A stretch of DNA of 64,000 bases from assembly GCA_019416685.1 (NCBI GenBank), contig DXWV01000072.1, positions 524 to 64,523 of the forward strand. Reading direction: 5' to 3'. Source of the DNA: Bacteroides sp. (lineage in GTDB: Bacteria; Bacteroidota; Bacteroidia; Bacteroidales; Bacteroidaceae). A program made the translations under genes and the position numbers. This document shows, piece after piece, positions 29,583 through 39,142 of this stretch (the stretch's first letter is position 1; every line of letters begins with the position of its first letter). A model generated the notes under the pieces. It had not been told where the DNA came from, did no database searches, and was given only the letters and a program-made list of their open reading frames with translations.

Positions 29583-32500
29583 TTAAAACCCAAAATTCAA
29601 TCCAATCAGATAATTACGTCCGTTAGGATAATATCCGTAATCGATACCCGAAGTCAACGGGCTTTTCAATGTAACCTCCGGATCAATACCGGAATAACCG
29701 GTAAACAGGAATGGATTCTGGATAGAAGCATAGATTCTCAATGTATTAATTTTCATACGCTTCACAATCAACTCCGGAAAATTATATCCCAATGTGATAC
29801 TCTTTACTTTCACAAAATCACCTTTTTCCACATATTGAGAAACAGATTTCTTTGAATTGCGCTTTGATATAAAACCGGCAATATCCGAATTCTCGTTCTC
29901 CGGTGTCCAACGATTCAACCATTCCGGATTGGGACCTAACTCCAACGGATTATCACCTACTCCCAAACGGGCCGCACGCGTATAATTATAAATATCAAAA
30001 CCATGTACTCCAATAACAAACAGACTTAAGTCAAAATTCTTATAAGTCAGTGTATTATTCCATCCCCACTGAAAAGAGGGTTGTCCATTACCGATAATGG
30101 TCTGGTCTTCTACCGTTATCTGCTTATCTTCGCTACCATCCAGATTCTTGTACCGATAAGATCCCGCTTCTGTTCCCTGTGGAGCATCAGCCAGTTCACT
30201 TGTTTTCCAAACGCCATCACTTACATATCCCCACATCGTTCCAAGCTTTTCACCCTTAATATTACGGAAATAATCGTTCTGATATCCACCGCTAATAATA
30301 GCATATTCCAAATCTCCATCCAGGCTTTCAATAACTCCTTTATTGTGTGATAAAGTGATATTCGTATTCCATCTGAAATCTCTGGTAGCTACCGGATCAG
30401 CTCCGATAGTAATTTCAAAACCCTTATTACGTATTTCGGCAGCATTCTTCAAACGGGTCTTGAAACCGGTATATAACGGTGCAGTCACATCCAATAAAGC
30501 ATCTTTGGTCAGTTTATCATACACATCTACCGTAAATGTCAGGCGATTGTTGAATACTCCGAAATCAACACCTGCATTCCACTGTTTTGTACGTTCCCAC
30601 CGCAAACCTTTCGTTCCGATCCGTTTGGTGGTAAGAGTCAAATTATCATTTGCATCACGGGTTGCTTCCAACTCCGTCCAGGCTGAATATGCGGCTACAG
30701 CCTGGTTTCCTGTTTCACCATATCCGGCACGGAGTTTTAATTGACTCAGGAAATCAACATCACGTAAGAATGATTCTTCTTTCATATTCCATGCCAAAGC
30801 CATGGACGGAAATTGCTCCCATCTCTTTTCTGACGAAAGATTAGAAGAACCGTCATAACGCCAGGAAGCAGTCAACATATACCGGTTCATAAGCACATAA
30901 TTTACTCTTGCCATATAAGAAAGCATGAATGACCGGGTATGTCCGGAAGAGCCATATACTTTTTTAGCCAAAGAGGTATTATTGGCACCTATTTCTTCGG
31001 AAATCAACTCACGTCCTTCGCTCTTATTGTTCATATTATTGCTATACTGTTGCTCAATAACAGCTGTAGCGTTAATACGATGTTTTCTATTGAACTCTTT
31101 CACATACGAAAGGATATTCTGATTCGTCCAGGAATAATTTTGGGTACTGGTAAAAGTAGCAGAGTTATATCCGCTATTCCACCCACTCAGGCTTCCTTTG
31201 GTATTAGTATTCAATGCGCTGGTATTCCCGAACCAGAAATTCTGAGTAGTCCGCAGCGTCAGTCCTTTCAGGATTGTAAGATCCACATACCCCTGTATTG
31301 TAGAGCTATAATAATAACCATCTTTATCTACCTCATTAATATGAGCCATCGGATTGAATTTACGACCTCCCTGAATATCTTTATGATGATAGGAACCATC
31401 TTCGTCTTTCGGTAAAACGGTATTCGGAAAATTCAACGCATCCACCAATGTATTCTGCCATCCGCCAAAGTTCACCCCGGAGTCTTTAGAGTAACTACCA
31501 TTAAAGTTCACACCTGCTTTTAACCATGAAAGAAGTTCTGTATCTACTTTTAAGCGGGCATTGATCAACTTGCGTTGTGACTCTTCAATCGTACCCTCAT
31601 TATAGTTATAACGCCCTGAAAATACAAATTGAGTTTTCTCATTTCCTCCGGTTACCGACAACTCATGTGTGTGCTCCAACGCCACATCCCGGAAAATAGC
31701 GTCCAGATAATCATATCCACCTCCATTATAAAAACCTTTCACAGCATCTGTATCGTAGAAAACCTGAGGATTCAAACCAGAGTTCCGATTAATTTCTCTT
31801 CCGTAATCATTGGCTAAATCTGCCATTTGTCCGGGAGACAAAACATCAGGAAGAGTATACGGCTTTTTAAAATTGACATATCCGTTATAGTTTATGCTTA
31901 CTTTTCCACTCTTTCCTTTTTTGGTAGTAATCAGAATGACTCCATTCGCCCCGCGTGAACCATAAACAGCCGTAGCAGAAGCATCTTTCAAAACCTCGAC
32001 AGATTCTATATCTCCCGGATTCAACATACTCAATGTACCTCCGATAAAACCATCGATTACTACCAACGGACCACCATCTGCCTTGATAGAATTGGCTCCA
32101 CGCACACGGATCGTAGCTCCCTGAGTAGGGTCACCCGAAGCGGAAACAATACTAACACCTGCCATACGTCCCTGAAGTGCATTCTCAATATTATTAGTCG
32201 GCGTATTTTTCAGAATATCGTCTGCTTTAACAGAAGCAACCGCTCCTGTTAAGTCCGACTTACGCTGTACACCATAACCCACTACCACTACTTCATCCAG
32301 AGCTTGCGTATCGTCTTGCAGCGTTATTGCCAGCTTTTTCTTTCCTGCTACTTTAACCTCTAATGTCTGATAGCCGACAAATGAGATTTTCAAAGTTGCA
32401 TCACTTCGCACATTGTCCAACTTAAAGTTACCATCCACATCTGTAATGGTACCCATTGTCGTACCTACCACCAGAACAGATGCTCCAATCACGCCCTCCC

Positions 32501-32621
32501 CGGCTTTGTCAATAACCTTACCGGTTATAGTCCCTACCTGCGCCCATACCATTTGCGTCATCAGGCAGCAAACTACCAACAGGCTCCACAACCTTTTTGT
32601 CGCCAAATTACTTTTTTTCAT
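29583..32621 (-). CDS. susC: SusC/RagA family TonB-dependent outer-membrane transporter
   Basis: 1012 residues. The signal peptide ends at MVWAQ, then comes a CarboxypepD_reg-like domain (GTITGKVIDKAGEGVIGASV). The TonB-box-like and plug segment reads DEVVVVGYGVQRKSDLTGAV...RVRGANSI...VLKDASATAVYGSRGANGVI. A long beta-barrel ends in aromatic GLNFGF, as expected for BAM-assembled proteins. It imports oligosaccharides released at the surface, powered by TonB-ExbBD. It starts 17 bp after the beta-helix gene and precedes susD by 21 bp. The symbol is used in the generic sense. Confidence 0.95.
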   Translation of the reverse strand: MKKSNLATKRLWSLLVVCCLMTQMVWAQVGTITGKVIDKAGEGVIGASVLVVGTTMGTITDVDGNFKLDNVRSDATLKISFVGYQTLEVKVAGKKKLAITLQDDTQALDEVVVVGYGVQRKSDLTGAVASVKADDILKNTPTNNIENALQGRMAGVSIVSASGDPTQGATIRVRGANSIKADGGPLVVIDGFIGGTLSMLNPGDIESVEVLKDASATAVYGSRGANGVILITTKKGKSGKVSINYNGYVNFKKPYTLPDVLSPGQMADLANDYGREINRNSGLNPQVFYDTDAVKGFYNGGGYDYLDAIFRDVALEHTHELSVTGGNEKTQFVFSGRYNYNEGTIEESQRKLINARLKVDTELLSWLKAGVNFNGSYSKDSGVNFGGWQNTLVDALNFPNTVLPKDEDGSYHHKDIQGGRKFNPMAHINEVDKDGYYYSSTIQGYVDLTILKGLTLRTTQNFWFGNTSALNTNTKGSLSGWNSGYNSATFTSTQNYSWTNQNILSYVKEFNRKHRINATAVIEQQYSNNMNNKSEGRELISEEIGANNTSLAKKVYGSSGHTRSFMLSYMARVNYVLMNRYMLTASWRYDGSSNLSSEKRWEQFPSMALAWNMKEESFLRDVDFLSQLKLRAGYGETGNQAVAAYSAWTELEATRDANDNLTLTTKRIGTKGLRWERTKQWNAGVDFGVFNNRLTFTVDVYDKLTKDALLDVTAPLYTGFKTRLKNAAEIRNKGFEITIGADPVATRDFRWNTNITLSHNKGVIESLDGDLEYAIISGGYQNDYFRNIKGEKLGTMWGYVSDGVWKTSELADAPQGTEAGSYRYKNLDGSEDKQITVEDQTIIGNGQPSFQWGWNNTLTYKNFDLSLFVIGVHGFDIYNYTRAARLGVGDNPLELGPNPEWLNRWTPENENSDIAGFISKRNSKKSVSQYVEKGDFVKVKSITLGYNFPELIVKRMKINTLRIYASIQNPFLFTGYSGIDPEVTLKSPLTSGIDYGYYPNGRNYLIGLNFGF

Positions 32622-32638
32622 ACTATTATATTCTAAAG

Positions 32639-34405
32639 TTATTTCACCAGAACTTTAAATGTCTTCGAACCGTTTACATTGCTGACTTTTATCAGATAGA
32701 AACCATTACCGGACATGTTTACAGTGTTATCACCCGCAGCAACCGGCATAGTAAGAATCATTTCACCTACAATAGAGTAAACCTCTACAACCGAGTTTTC
32801 ATCTGAAGTTACTACCAACTGATTCCCATAAGCCACCACCGAGGTAGCGTTATCCGCTTTGTTCGGATAAATGCCGGTAAGTGCCGCACCTTGATAAGCT
32901 CCCATATTTATTTTGCCATTTACAATACGATTATTTCCGGCAATATCTTTCTTCATGAATTTTTCAACCCAGGCATCTTCCAGTTCACAATTATAGTCAA
33001 ATTCAGTAGTACCGGAGTTTATGGCTAACGAAGCCTCCTTTAGAGAATAATCAGCCTTTGCAGATTCCTCTTTCTGAGTTGCATCCGTAGCAACCCCTTT
33101 GAAAGAAGCAGGATTTACAAATGGAGTAGCATCTACAACATTATTACTATTCGTTGCTTCTCCAAAATCAATCTCTGTATCAAAAGCACTGTATTCTATC
33201 CAACACTGTTCGTTATTAGCTGAAACCTCCACTGCTTTTTCTCTACTTGCTTCATTGTTTACTACAATATTATTATACCAGAAAGGGCTACCGGCACCAT
33301 CAATATACAAAGTACCTTTATTATTGGCAATGGTATTATTCAACTGGGTACCTCCCTGAATATCCATCAGCAAACGGTTACTTGTATTATTCACTATCAG
33401 ATTATTAGCAAGAACCATATTGGAGACCGCTGTAATAAGAGCACTTCTCCATTCGTCTTCACTTTCTGCCATATTTTGATTATTACGAATAATGTTGTTA
33501 GCAAAACTTGCCTGCACATTTGACTTTCCGGAAAACACAGTACCGGAAACAGTCGTAGCATTTCCTTCAAACAGACAGTCGGTTATCGCCATTGTACCTT
33601 CTGACCAATCATAAGCAATTCCAATACATTTATCTGTATTATCTTTAAAAAGACACTTGGTAATCAGTACTTCGTCTGATTGATTCTGTGGTCCGCCATT
33701 ATAATTATAAAGTCCAAAAGACTGCATTTTGTTAGCTTCAAAGACACAGTTCTCCATACGATTTGGCAAACTGCCTACTGCATAACCACAAAAATAAATC
33801 ACTGAATTAGTCTTCGTCAAATCACCTAAATTGCTGTTATTCCCAAAATAACAATCACGTACTATGAAATTCTCTTCACCATAAACAAGAGTAGCATTAG
33901 CTGCGCAATTAATCACTTTATTATTCTGGAAAGTAACAGAATTTCTAAAATATAAAAAACGCCAGTCCTTAGTTACCTTATAGTTATTAAAAGTAATTCC
34001 ATCCACATACAGCATATCCCAAAGAGAACTTTTATCCTCACGTTCCATCAAACGGTTTTCATTCTCACCGGTAAAAATCGTTTCATTTGTAAAGTTCCAA
34101 GGTTCTGTTTGAGGATTAGGCCGTTGACGTACATCGACAGAGGTTTCTCCTTTGGCAAATCCACCATAAAAGCTTACTCCATTCTTCATCATAATAGATG
34201 TATTGAAAACATAGGTGCCTGCAGCAATATAAATATCATCACCTTTATCGGCTTTACCTATTGCTACATTCAAATCTTTCACTGCCGTCTCCCAGGAAGT
34301 CCCGGCATTGTTGTCATCACCATCAGTAGTTACATAGATTACTTTCGCACTCATGCCTGAGCAGAGAAACAAAGCACACATTGCGGAGAATAATGTCTTT
34401 TTCAT
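32639..34405 (-). CDS. Exported right-handed beta-helix protein with sorting-tail-like C-terminus
   Basis: 588 residues with a signal peptide ending GMSA. The opening VIYVTTDGDDNNAGTSWETAVKDLNVAI and DDIYIAAGTY is the classic start of a parallel beta-helix in surface polysaccharide-binding or lyase proteins. Asn-rich rungs follow (NNTIANNKG, ANNIIRNNQ). No catalytic lyase residues can be assigned from sequence. The last ~75 residues (VVEVYSIVGEMILTM, NGFYLIKVSNVNGSKTFKVLVK) resemble a Por-secretion tail. It is the first gene of the locus, 17 bp before susC, so it is probably a surface glycan-binding or cleaving partner of the SusCD complex. Confidence 0.65.
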   Translation of the reverse strand: MKKTLFSAMCALFLCSGMSAKVIYVTTDGDDNNAGTSWETAVKDLNVAIGKADKGDDIYIAAGTYVFNTSIMMKNGVSFYGGFAKGETSVDVRQRPNPQTEPWNFTNETIFTGENENRLMEREDKSSLWDMLYVDGITFNNYKVTKDWRFLYFRNSVTFQNNKVINCAANATLVYGEENFIVRDCYFGNNSNLGDLTKTNSVIYFCGYAVGSLPNRMENCVFEANKMQSFGLYNYNGGPQNQSDEVLITKCLFKDNTDKCIGIAYDWSEGTMAITDCLFEGNATTVSGTVFSGKSNVQASFANNIIRNNQNMAESEDEWRSALITAVSNMVLANNLIVNNTSNRLLMDIQGGTQLNNTIANNKGTLYIDGAGSPFWYNNIVVNNEASREKAVEVSANNEQCWIEYSAFDTEIDFGEATNSNNVVDATPFVNPASFKGVATDATQKEESAKADYSLKEASLAINSGTTEFDYNCELEDAWVEKFMKKDIAGNNRIVNGKINMGAYQGAALTGIYPNKADNATSVVAYGNQLVVTSDENSVVEVYSIVGEMILTMPVAAGDNTVNMSGNGFYLIKVSNVNGSKTFKVLVK

Positions 34406-34480
34406 ACTATAAATTTTAAAATTGATAAGTTTTACATCGGTTTTTGATGCAACAAAAGTGGAATAAATATGAAAGAGAGG

Positions 34481-34588
34481 GATGCATATTGCGTACTTAA
34501 AGGAGGCACATCAAGTACAATTCACCGATACGCAACATGCAGGAATTATTCTGTACGCAATGTGCACCTGATTGTACGCATAGTGCAC
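34481..34588. promoter_or_regulatory. Repeated TGTACGCAnnGTGCAC operator-like motif
   Basis: TGTACGCAATGTGCAC (34552-34567) and TGTACGCATAGTGCAC (34573-34588) are direct repeats 21 bp apart, two helical turns. A weaker copy GATACGCAACATGCAG lies at 34527-34542. An inverted copy (GTACGCAATATGCATC on the minus strand) lies at 34481-34496. The cluster is 76-183 bp upstream of the first gene of the locus. The spacing suits the AraC-type output domain of the adjacent hybrid regulator; that assignment is inference. Confidence 0.55.
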
Positions 34589-34683
34589 ATTCATTTAATA
34601 AACTTCGTATTAAACTTACTCCTGCTATTACATTAACATTATTAACACCTTTCTTTAACAAGCGTCCTCCTGCCTTGTAAGAG

Positions 34684-34775
34684 TGTACACTTTTGCACTA
34701 CAAAAATGTACATCTTTGCATAACAAGAATGTACAATTAACACATGAATAAGTGTACACTTTTACAAGACATTAA
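34684..34775. repeat. Four direct repeats with an exact 23-bp period
   Basis: TGTACA begins at 34684, 34707, 34730 and 34753, each 23 bp apart. Units share TGTACA then, less strictly, TTTGCA and an A-rich end; unit 3 is the most diverged. The units are contiguous with no spacers, so this is an iteron-like array, not a CRISPR. It lies about 280-370 bp upstream of the first gene of the locus and shares the TGTAC core with the motif at 34552-34588. Confidence 0.65.
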
Positions 34776-35006
34776 ACAAGAGGTTATTATCTGTTATAAA
34801 TCAGATGATTGCATAATATCAACGAAGTATATTCTACCCAAAAATTTCTTTTGAGAAATATCTGTAATTACTTTTTTGACTACTACATATTTGCCGAATG
34901 AATCCAATATAAGGAGGTGAAGAGAACATCACGTACATAAAAAACGACTGATACAGAATAGGGCATATATCATACACCAAAGACTTATACGATGATGAGC
35001 GCTTCT

Positions 35007-38000
35007 TTACCCGCCAGTTTCTTCTTCCGTTTCTTCCACATCCTCATCCTTATTACCCGTGCGATAGAATAATGGGCTGATGCCATATACTTCCTTAAAG
35101 CAACGGCTGAAGTAGCGGGGTGAGCTAAAGCCAGTCCGGTCTGCCACCTCAGCTATAGACAAGAACAATTCATTCTTCAGAAGATAAGCGGCTTTTTTCA
35201 AACGAATTGTCAAAATGAAATCGTTCGGAGTTTGTCCGGTAATAGCTTTCATTTTAGAGAAGAAGTTGGTGCGAGAGATACACAACTCTCGAATCACATC
35301 ATTCAGACTAAACTCTGCATTATCCATATTCTTCTCAATGATGGCAACGGTACGGTCCAACAGATCTTTATCCATCGGATTGGTTGCTAACATCTGGACA
35401 CGGGTCTGCGGCTGTTTACTAAACTTCTCCTGCAGCACGATACGACTGTTCACCAGATTATTACACCTGGAAATAAGCAGGTTCACATTAAAAGGTTTCG
35501 TAATATAATCGTCCGCACCAATACGCAAGCCTTCAATGGTATGCTCTATCGCAGTACGGGCCGTCAACAGAACAACCGGAATATGACACGTTTCGAAATC
35601 CTGTTTTATCTGTTTGCAGAGTTCGATACCAGTCATTTTAGGCATAACCACATCGCTAATAATAAGATCAGGCATCTTATCACGAGCCTCTTTCAATCCT
35701 TCTTCTCCATCCGCAGCGGCTATTATCTCATAATAAGGTTCAAACAGACCAGCCAACATTTCTCTCAAAGAATCATTGTCTTCTACAATCAGTACCTTAG
35801 CCCCTTTAATGCGCTCCTTCACTGTGTCGTCCAGTACCTGCTGTTCGACCATGAATTTTGATTCGACAATGATGGTTGCTTCCTCTTCTTTCGGTTCTTC
35901 TGTCTCTATCTGCTCTGCGGTGAAATGGGCGTTTCCTAACTTTAACGCAATAGTAAACGTTGTCCTATTGCCCTGATTGCTACTAACCTCAATCCGTCCT
36001 TTATGTAACTCCACAATACCTTTACTCAAGGCCAGTCCAATACCTGTCCCCTGAGTATTCTCCGGATTATTACTGGTTTGATAGAAACGCTCAAAAATCT
36101 TCCCTACTTCTTCCGGCTTGATTCCTTTACCACTGTCCTGCACTTCAATAATAGCTTCTTCTTCTCTCTTACTGATGTTGATAGAGATACTTCCTTTCTC
36201 TGGAGTATACTTAAAAGCATTTGACAGCAAATTATTAATAACTTTCTGCATCTGACGCGAGTCATACCAAACCTCCAACTGATCCTGATCTTTATTGAAA
36301 TAGAATTTGATATGCCGGGTAGATGCATATTCGATATAAAGCAGATAATTTTCATATAAGAAGTCAACCAGATTATGCCTGCTCACCTTTATCTTCATGT
36401 GCCCTTGCTCCTGTTTGCGAAAATCAAGTAACTCACTGATCAACCCGCGTAACTGGAGCCCGTTCTTATAAACATTCAGAAGTTTATTATAAATAGCCGG
36501 TGGAAACGACTGTACCTGCAGTAACATTTCAATCTGCCCCACAATAACCGTCAACGGAGTACGAAACTCATGAGAGATATTGGTAAAGAAACGAAGTTTA
36601 GATTGATTCAGTTCCTCTACATCCCGAATGTGTTGCTTCTCGTATTTAAGAGATTCCTGCAATTTTATTCTTCCATGATAGGTCTTCACTATATAATAAA
36701 GAAGGCTAATCGTAATGACAGTATAGATAAGATAAGCCCAGATCGTTTTGTAAAATGGGGGAAGAACGGTTATGTTAAGACGATATTCTGGTTGGTACAC
36801 ATTATTAATTCCTGCCGGTTTTACAATCAGGGTATAGTCACCCGGCGACAGATTGGTATAGGTAATAGTACGTTGCTTGTATATTTTTGTCCAACCATTG
36901 GAAAATCCCTCTAACCGATATACAAACTCATGCTGATTGGCAGCAATATAATTGGAAACAGCAAATTCCAGATTCAAAACCGAATGATCACTTTTCAGCG
37001 TAATAGCAGAAGTGTCATAAAAAGAAGATTTCAGAATGCCTGTCTTGTCGTTAATACCAACTTCTTCGCCATTCACCCAAAGTCCTACCGGAAAGATATC
37101 ATAAGGTTTAGGAGGAATATTGAGACTTTTTTCATAGAATGAAACCATCCCTTTGATACCTCCCAAAAATATCTCACCATCTTTACATTGATATAATGAG
37201 TTCTCATTCAGTGTTGTGAAAGGAAAACCATTTTCATTATCATAATTATAAAACAACTTGGTATAATAATCAAAAAGAGTGAATCCCTGATTGGTGGTCA
37301 ATAACAATTTACCATTTAAAGACTCTGTTACAGCATAAATACAATCACTACCTAAACCATTATTCTTAGAATTGAAATTCTCAAACTTACCTGTCTCCCG
37401 GTAATAAACATCAATACCGGAACTAATCGTTGAGAACCACAGATTGCGATGACGATCTTCGGCAATACAGGTTATCATATTATCGCTTAAACAATTTGTC
37501 TTTTCCGGGTCATATTTGTAATTCACCAATTCCTTCGTATCAAAATGGTAAGCATAAACACCATGTCCTTCTACACCAATCCACAATATACCCTCCGAAT
37601 CTATTTTCAGATAATGTGAAAATAGATTTAACAACAAAGTAGAGTTTCCCGTCTCGGGATTGAATTGAAAGACGCCATCATAAGAGGCCAGTAACAGATC
37701 ATCTTCATAGGGAATAATGTCCAGTATCACATTGGATGATTGCTTTCCTTTTATATCAGGAAGCTTATAAGTGGTAATCCTGTCTGTTTTTAAATCCAGT
37801 TTATTAACTCCCTCCTGATGGGTTCCGATCCAAAGCGCTTCCCGCTTTTCGTCATAGTACAAAGCTTTAATGTTATTATGCGAAAGAGAACCGTTGCCTT
37901 CCCTGTGTTTATACCATTTGAAACGCTTCTTGGTACGATCATAAAAGTCCAGTCCACCTCCTTCGGTAGCAATCCACAAGTTGCCTCTTTTGTCTTCTGC

Positions 38001-39053
38001 AAAGCAACCGATCACCGGAAAACTAAGTCCCTCGTTCTCATGCAATCCGGGGCGATAATGGGTATAAATTTCATATTCGGGATTAAAGTAATTCACCCCA
38101 CCGAAATAAGTACCTACCCAGAGAGTTCCCTGATGGTCTTTAATAATACAATAAACAGAAGCATTACTCAGACTACCAGGTATATCTGTAGAAGTATAAT
38201 AGACAAATTCATTTTTCTTCTTATCAAACTTATCCAAACCATTGAAAGTTGCAATCCATAGATTTCCCTGATTATCTTCACAACAATCTCTTACGGAATT
38301 GGAAGATATACAACGTGTTTTATCTATCCCTCCATCCGTATAATGTACTGTTCCGTTATCAGATATGTGGTAAAGTCCGTCTTCCCAGGTACATACCCAG
38401 ACGTCACCGGATGAATCCTGATAAAGATTAAAAACATTGCATTGAGGTAAAACACATAACTGCTTCATTTGCCCTTTCTTCAGACAATACAATCCCTCCC
38501 CCCGGGTACCGAGCCACAACCGTCCGGCTTTATCTTTCAAGATAGAAGAAACCTGTATGTCTTCTTCTAAAGAACAATAAGGTTTTACCTGATGATTTAG
38601 AGCATCGTAATAATAAACAAAACCGCTACCACCTATCAATAATGTATCAGAACTATAGGTAATTGAATGTCCCGGTCCTTTCTGAATTGTTTCAAATGTT
38701 TCGGAATGCATATCAAAAGTACATATACCTTCAATTGTCTGTATATATAAATGACCCTTACCATCACCACAAATCTTCCTGACATCTTTTCCTACAATAG
38801 AATGTTCATTCCCCCGCTCCGGCTTATAACTCCGTACCCAATTGCCATTGTATACATTCAGTCCGTCACGCGTTCCTATCCATATCCTACCGAGTTCATC
38901 CTTATATAAACAGTAAGCTGTGAACTGCGAAAGTCCGTTCTCTGTAGATAAATAGTTGAACGATATATCTTGTGCGCCAAGATTAATAACCCCAAATAGC
39001 GAAATAAGAAATGAGATAATCCTATTAATATTCTGATCTTTTATGTTTTTCAT
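35007..39053 (-). CDS. Hybrid two-component system sensor-regulator (HTCS)
   Basis: 1348 residues. An N-terminal signal or membrane helix (IISFLISLFGVINLGAQ) precedes ~700 residues of two-component propeller repeats (GRIWIGTRDGLNVYNG, GNLWIATFNGLDKF). A Y_Y_Y domain and one membrane helix (IWAYLIYTVITISLLYYIV) follow. The HisKA box is FFTNISHEFRTPL (His near 828), then the HATPase (NNLLSNAFKYTP, GTGIGLAL). The receiver carries Asp near 1133 in ISDVVMP and Lys in ITKPFN. An AraC-type HTH (residues ~1240-1325) ends the protein. In Bacteroides such proteins bind a specific oligosaccharide in the periplasm and switch on the adjacent locus. Here that is the leftward locus downstream. Confidence 0.92.
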   Translation of the reverse strand: MKNIKDQNINRIISFLISLFGVINLGAQDISFNYLSTENGLSQFTAYCLYKDELGRIWIGTRDGLNVYNGNWVRSYKPERGNEHSIVGKDVRKICGDGKGHLYIQTIEGICTFDMHSETFETIQKGPGHSITYSSDTLLIGGSGFVYYYDALNHQVKPYCSLEEDIQVSSILKDKAGRLWLGTRGEGLYCLKKGQMKQLCVLPQCNVFNLYQDSSGDVWVCTWEDGLYHISDNGTVHYTDGGIDKTRCISSNSVRDCCEDNQGNLWIATFNGLDKFDKKKNEFVYYTSTDIPGSLSNASVYCIIKDHQGTLWVGTYFGGVNYFNPEYEIYTHYRPGLHENEGLSFPVIGCFAEDKRGNLWIATEGGGLDFYDRTKKRFKWYKHREGNGSLSHNNIKALYYDEKREALWIGTHQEGVNKLDLKTDRITTYKLPDIKGKQSSNVILDIIPYEDDLLLASYDGVFQFNPETGNSTLLLNLFSHYLKIDSEGILWIGVEGHGVYAYHFDTKELVNYKYDPEKTNCLSDNMITCIAEDRHRNLWFSTISSGIDVYYRETGKFENFNSKNNGLGSDCIYAVTESLNGKLLLTTNQGFTLFDYYTKLFYNYDNENGFPFTTLNENSLYQCKDGEIFLGGIKGMVSFYEKSLNIPPKPYDIFPVGLWVNGEEVGINDKTGILKSSFYDTSAITLKSDHSVLNLEFAVSNYIAANQHEFVYRLEGFSNGWTKIYKQRTITYTNLSPGDYTLIVKPAGINNVYQPEYRLNITVLPPFYKTIWAYLIYTVITISLLYYIVKTYHGRIKLQESLKYEKQHIRDVEELNQSKLRFFTNISHEFRTPLTVIVGQIEMLLQVQSFPPAIYNKLLNVYKNGLQLRGLISELLDFRKQEQGHMKIKVSRHNLVDFLYENYLLYIEYASTRHIKFYFNKDQDQLEVWYDSRQMQKVINNLLSNAFKYTPEKGSISINISKREEEAIIEVQDSGKGIKPEEVGKIFERFYQTSNNPENTQGTGIGLALSKGIVELHKGRIEVSSNQGNRTTFTIALKLGNAHFTAEQIETEEPKEEEATIIVESKFMVEQQVLDDTVKERIKGAKVLIVEDNDSLREMLAGLFEPYYEIIAAADGEEGLKEARDKMPDLIISDVVMPKMTGIELCKQIKQDFETCHIPVVLLTARTAIEHTIEGLRIGADDYITKPFNVNLLISRCNNLVNSRIVLQEKFSKQPQTRVQMLATNPMDKDLLDRTVAIIEKNMDNAEFSLNDVIRELCISRTNFFSKMKAITGQTPNDFILTIRLKKAAYLLKNELFLSIAEVADRTGFSSPRYFSRCFKEVYGISPLFYRTGNKDEDVEETEEETGG

Positions 39054-39068
39054 ATCAGAGACGAATTA

Positions 39069-39114
39069 GATTCTTAATTGCGCAAAAATACGATAAATAA
39101 GAATCACGCCCAAG
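39069..39114 (-). promoter_or_regulatory. Promoter and inverted repeat upstream of the HTCS gene
   Basis: On the minus strand, TATTTTTG (39083-39090) is an exact TAnnTTTG -7 box, with CTTG (39111-39114) 20 bp upstream as a near -33 box. Arms GATTCTTA (39069-39076) and TAAGAATC (39098-39105) are perfect complements and flank the -7 box, so a repressor or activator could bind there. The HTCS gene starts about 30 bp downstream. Confidence 0.5.
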
Positions 39115-39142
39115 ACTCTATATCAATAAAAAGCCAAACAGG

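Larger units (their letters stand above)
34406..35006. other. 601-bp regulatory gap upstream of the utilisation locus
   Basis: No gene is visible. The gap separates the stop of the hybrid sensor-regulator from the first gene of the locus it should control. It contains two sets of repeated TGTAC motifs, listed separately. A possible -7 box on the minus strand is CACTTTTG (34453-34460), one mismatch from TAnnTTTG, with no good -33 box, so the exact promoter is uncertain. Confidence 0.6.

Noticed and set aside
22694..34405. Assignment of the locus to chondroitin or hyaluronan breakdown
   Set aside because: There is no sulfatase, no GH88 unsaturated-uronyl hydrolase and no known chondroitin gene set here. 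The presence of GH95 and GH3 points elsewhere, so I leave the substrate open.
34684..34775. Possible CRISPR array
   Set aside because: The 23-bp units are contiguous with no unique spacers, and there are no cas genes in the window.
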